6,679 bases of DNA from Fen-455 sp050012675 (GTDB lineage Bacteria; Actinomycetota; Acidimicrobiia; Acidimicrobiales; Bog-793). Under the pieces are notes generated by a model, which did no database searches, was not told where the DNA came from, and saw nothing but the letters and a program-made list of their open reading frames with translations. Location: positions 1 to 6,679 of the forward strand of contig JBEKGS010000095.1 of NCBI GenBank assembly GCA_050012675.1, given 5' to 3'. Within the stretch, counting starts at the first letter, position 1. Each line of letters starts with the position of its first letter. Both the position numbers and the translations under genes were made by a program. This document shows, piece after piece, positions 6,248 to 6,679 of this stretch.

Positions 6248-6279
6248 CGCCCCTCCTTTCGGAGCGATCCCGATGACCT

Positions 6280-6293
6280 CTCCTATATAGGAG
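6280..6293. promoter_or_regulatory. 14-bp palindrome upstream of the HTH gene (candidate operator and -10)
   Basis: CTCCTATATAGGAG is a perfect palindrome. Its AT core (TATATA, 6284-6289) would serve as a -10 for the minus-strand HTH gene, with a start near 6277 and a leader of about 30 nt ending in a good ribosome site. No convincing -35 is seen (AGCCTG at 17-nt spacing). An operator covering a -10 box fits repression by the gene's own HTH product. Confidence 0.5.
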
Positions 6294-6373
6294 GCACTGG
6301 GGGATCCAGGCTATTGCTGTCTTCCCGCAGTCGGGCTTCTTTTCAGCGGGCCTCGAGCCGTTGCGCTGCGGGT

Positions 6374-6679
6374 TTATCGCGTCCAGAAGGCGAGGTGGGT
6401 CGCGACCATCCAGGCTTCGATGACCGCACCGTCACATTGGGCGGGAATCGAGTCATCGCTGAGCTTGTCCTCGAGCATCGCGTCAAGGCGGAGGACGCGC
6501 TCCCACCACTCGTCGAAGGGCACGTCGCCGCGCCTTACAGCGCGCAACCAGTCTCCAGGCTCGTCGGCGATCGGAAGGGTGAGGCGGCGGTTGTTGAGCA
6601 GCTCCAGTCCTTGGAAGCCGAGCCGGGCGCAGTGCATGGCGTACTTCGTGTCGTAGCCGTGTGCGGCGAGCAGCTCCTC
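6374..6679 (-). CDS. Predicted nucleotidyltransferase (DNA polymerase beta superfamily, YcgL/COG3541-like), C-terminal part
   Basis: The open frame continues to the right edge, so only the last 101 codons are present. Met at 6637 is probably internal. The fragment starts EELLAAHGYDTKYAMHCARLG (EE, GYDTK and the YAMHCARLG stretch, 1-21), then GFQGLELL and RRLTLPI (21-37), WLRAVRRGDVPFDEWWERVLRLDAMLE (W44, R47, RRG at 49-51, WWE at 58-60), ending in IEAWMVATHLAFWTR. The GYDTKxAMHxxRLxxxGxELL pattern is recalled from predicted nucleotidyltransferases common in actinobacteria and their phages. The catalytic GS...DxD part would lie beyond the edge, so the activity and substrate are not visible. 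Its stop is at 6374 (TAA). The gap 6248-6373 holds only the palindrome and weak hairpins. It is probably cargo of the tRNA-Glu element. Confidence 0.68.
   Translation of the reverse strand, partial: EELLAAHGYDTKYAMHCARLGFQGLELLNNRRLTLPIADEPGDWLRAVRRGDVPFDEWWERVLRLDAMLEDKLSDDSIPAQCDGAVIEAWMVATHLAFWTR

Larger units (their letters stand above)
4621..6679. mobile_element. Left end of an integrated element (prophage or ICE-like) in tRNA-Glu; right end outside window
   Basis: A tyrosine integrase gene begins 86 bp after the tRNA-Glu 3' end, followed by an excisionase/MerR-type HTH gene and a predicted nucleotidyltransferase. This is the usual left-end layout of tRNA-targeting prophages and integrative elements. 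The true crossover point is probably within the tRNA 3' half (about 4593-4620), so the left boundary is approximate. No second copy of the tRNA 3' end is present to 6679, so the right attachment site is beyond the edge. No structural, conjugation or replication genes are visible, so the element type is unknown. Confidence 0.75.

Noticed and set aside
6324..6343. CCCG-CAGT-CGGG hairpin followed by CTTCTTTT as a terminator
   Set aside because: The stem is only 4 bp and faces the plus strand, where the nearest gene ends about 400 bp upstream; on the minus strand there is no U-run.
1..6679. CRISPR array or insertion sequence
   Set aside because: No regularly spaced repeats beyond the two 11-bp copies at 4675-4697, and no transposase reading frame.

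Overview
The window is high-GC bacterial DNA with actinobacterial character. Three things point that way: a mycothiol-dependent maleylpyruvate isomerase-family protein, a three-subunit proton-translocating transhydrogenase operon, and a gltX start that looks leaderless. An Acidimicrobiia-like or other deep-branching actinobacterium would fit, but the sequence alone does not settle the class.

Left part (1-1764, minus strand): an NAD(P) transhydrogenase operon transcribed leftwards as pntAA-pntAB-pntB. Both junctions are 4-base start/stop overlaps (ATGA and GTGA), so the genes are probably translationally coupled. pntB runs off the left edge. A divergent intergenic region (1765-1946) follows. 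It holds a 17-bp palindrome and a -10 hexamer placed so that gltX mRNA would have no leader.

Middle (1947-4620): gltX (glutamyl-tRNA synthetase), then tRNA-Gln(CUG) with a strong hairpin terminator, then a minus-strand DinB/MDMPI-family gene, then tRNA-Glu(CUC). Having the synthetase beside both tRNAs it would charge fits the indirect Gln-tRNA route, in which a non-discriminating GluRS makes Glu-tRNA(Gln) for GatCAB to amidate. That reading is inference.

Right part (about 4621-6679): the left end of an integrated element. It begins at the 3' end of tRNA-Glu and carries a tyrosine integrase gene, a convergent overlapping excisionase/MerR-like HTH gene with a palindromic upstream site, and the C-terminal part of a predicted nucleotidyltransferase that runs off the right edge. 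The other attachment site and most of the cargo lie outside the window. Tandem 11-bp repeats between tRNA-Glu and the integrase start are candidate integrase-arm or operator sites.

No complete novel system can be demonstrated here. The most promising lead is the element beginning at tRNA-Glu, whose unseen part lies beyond the right edge.
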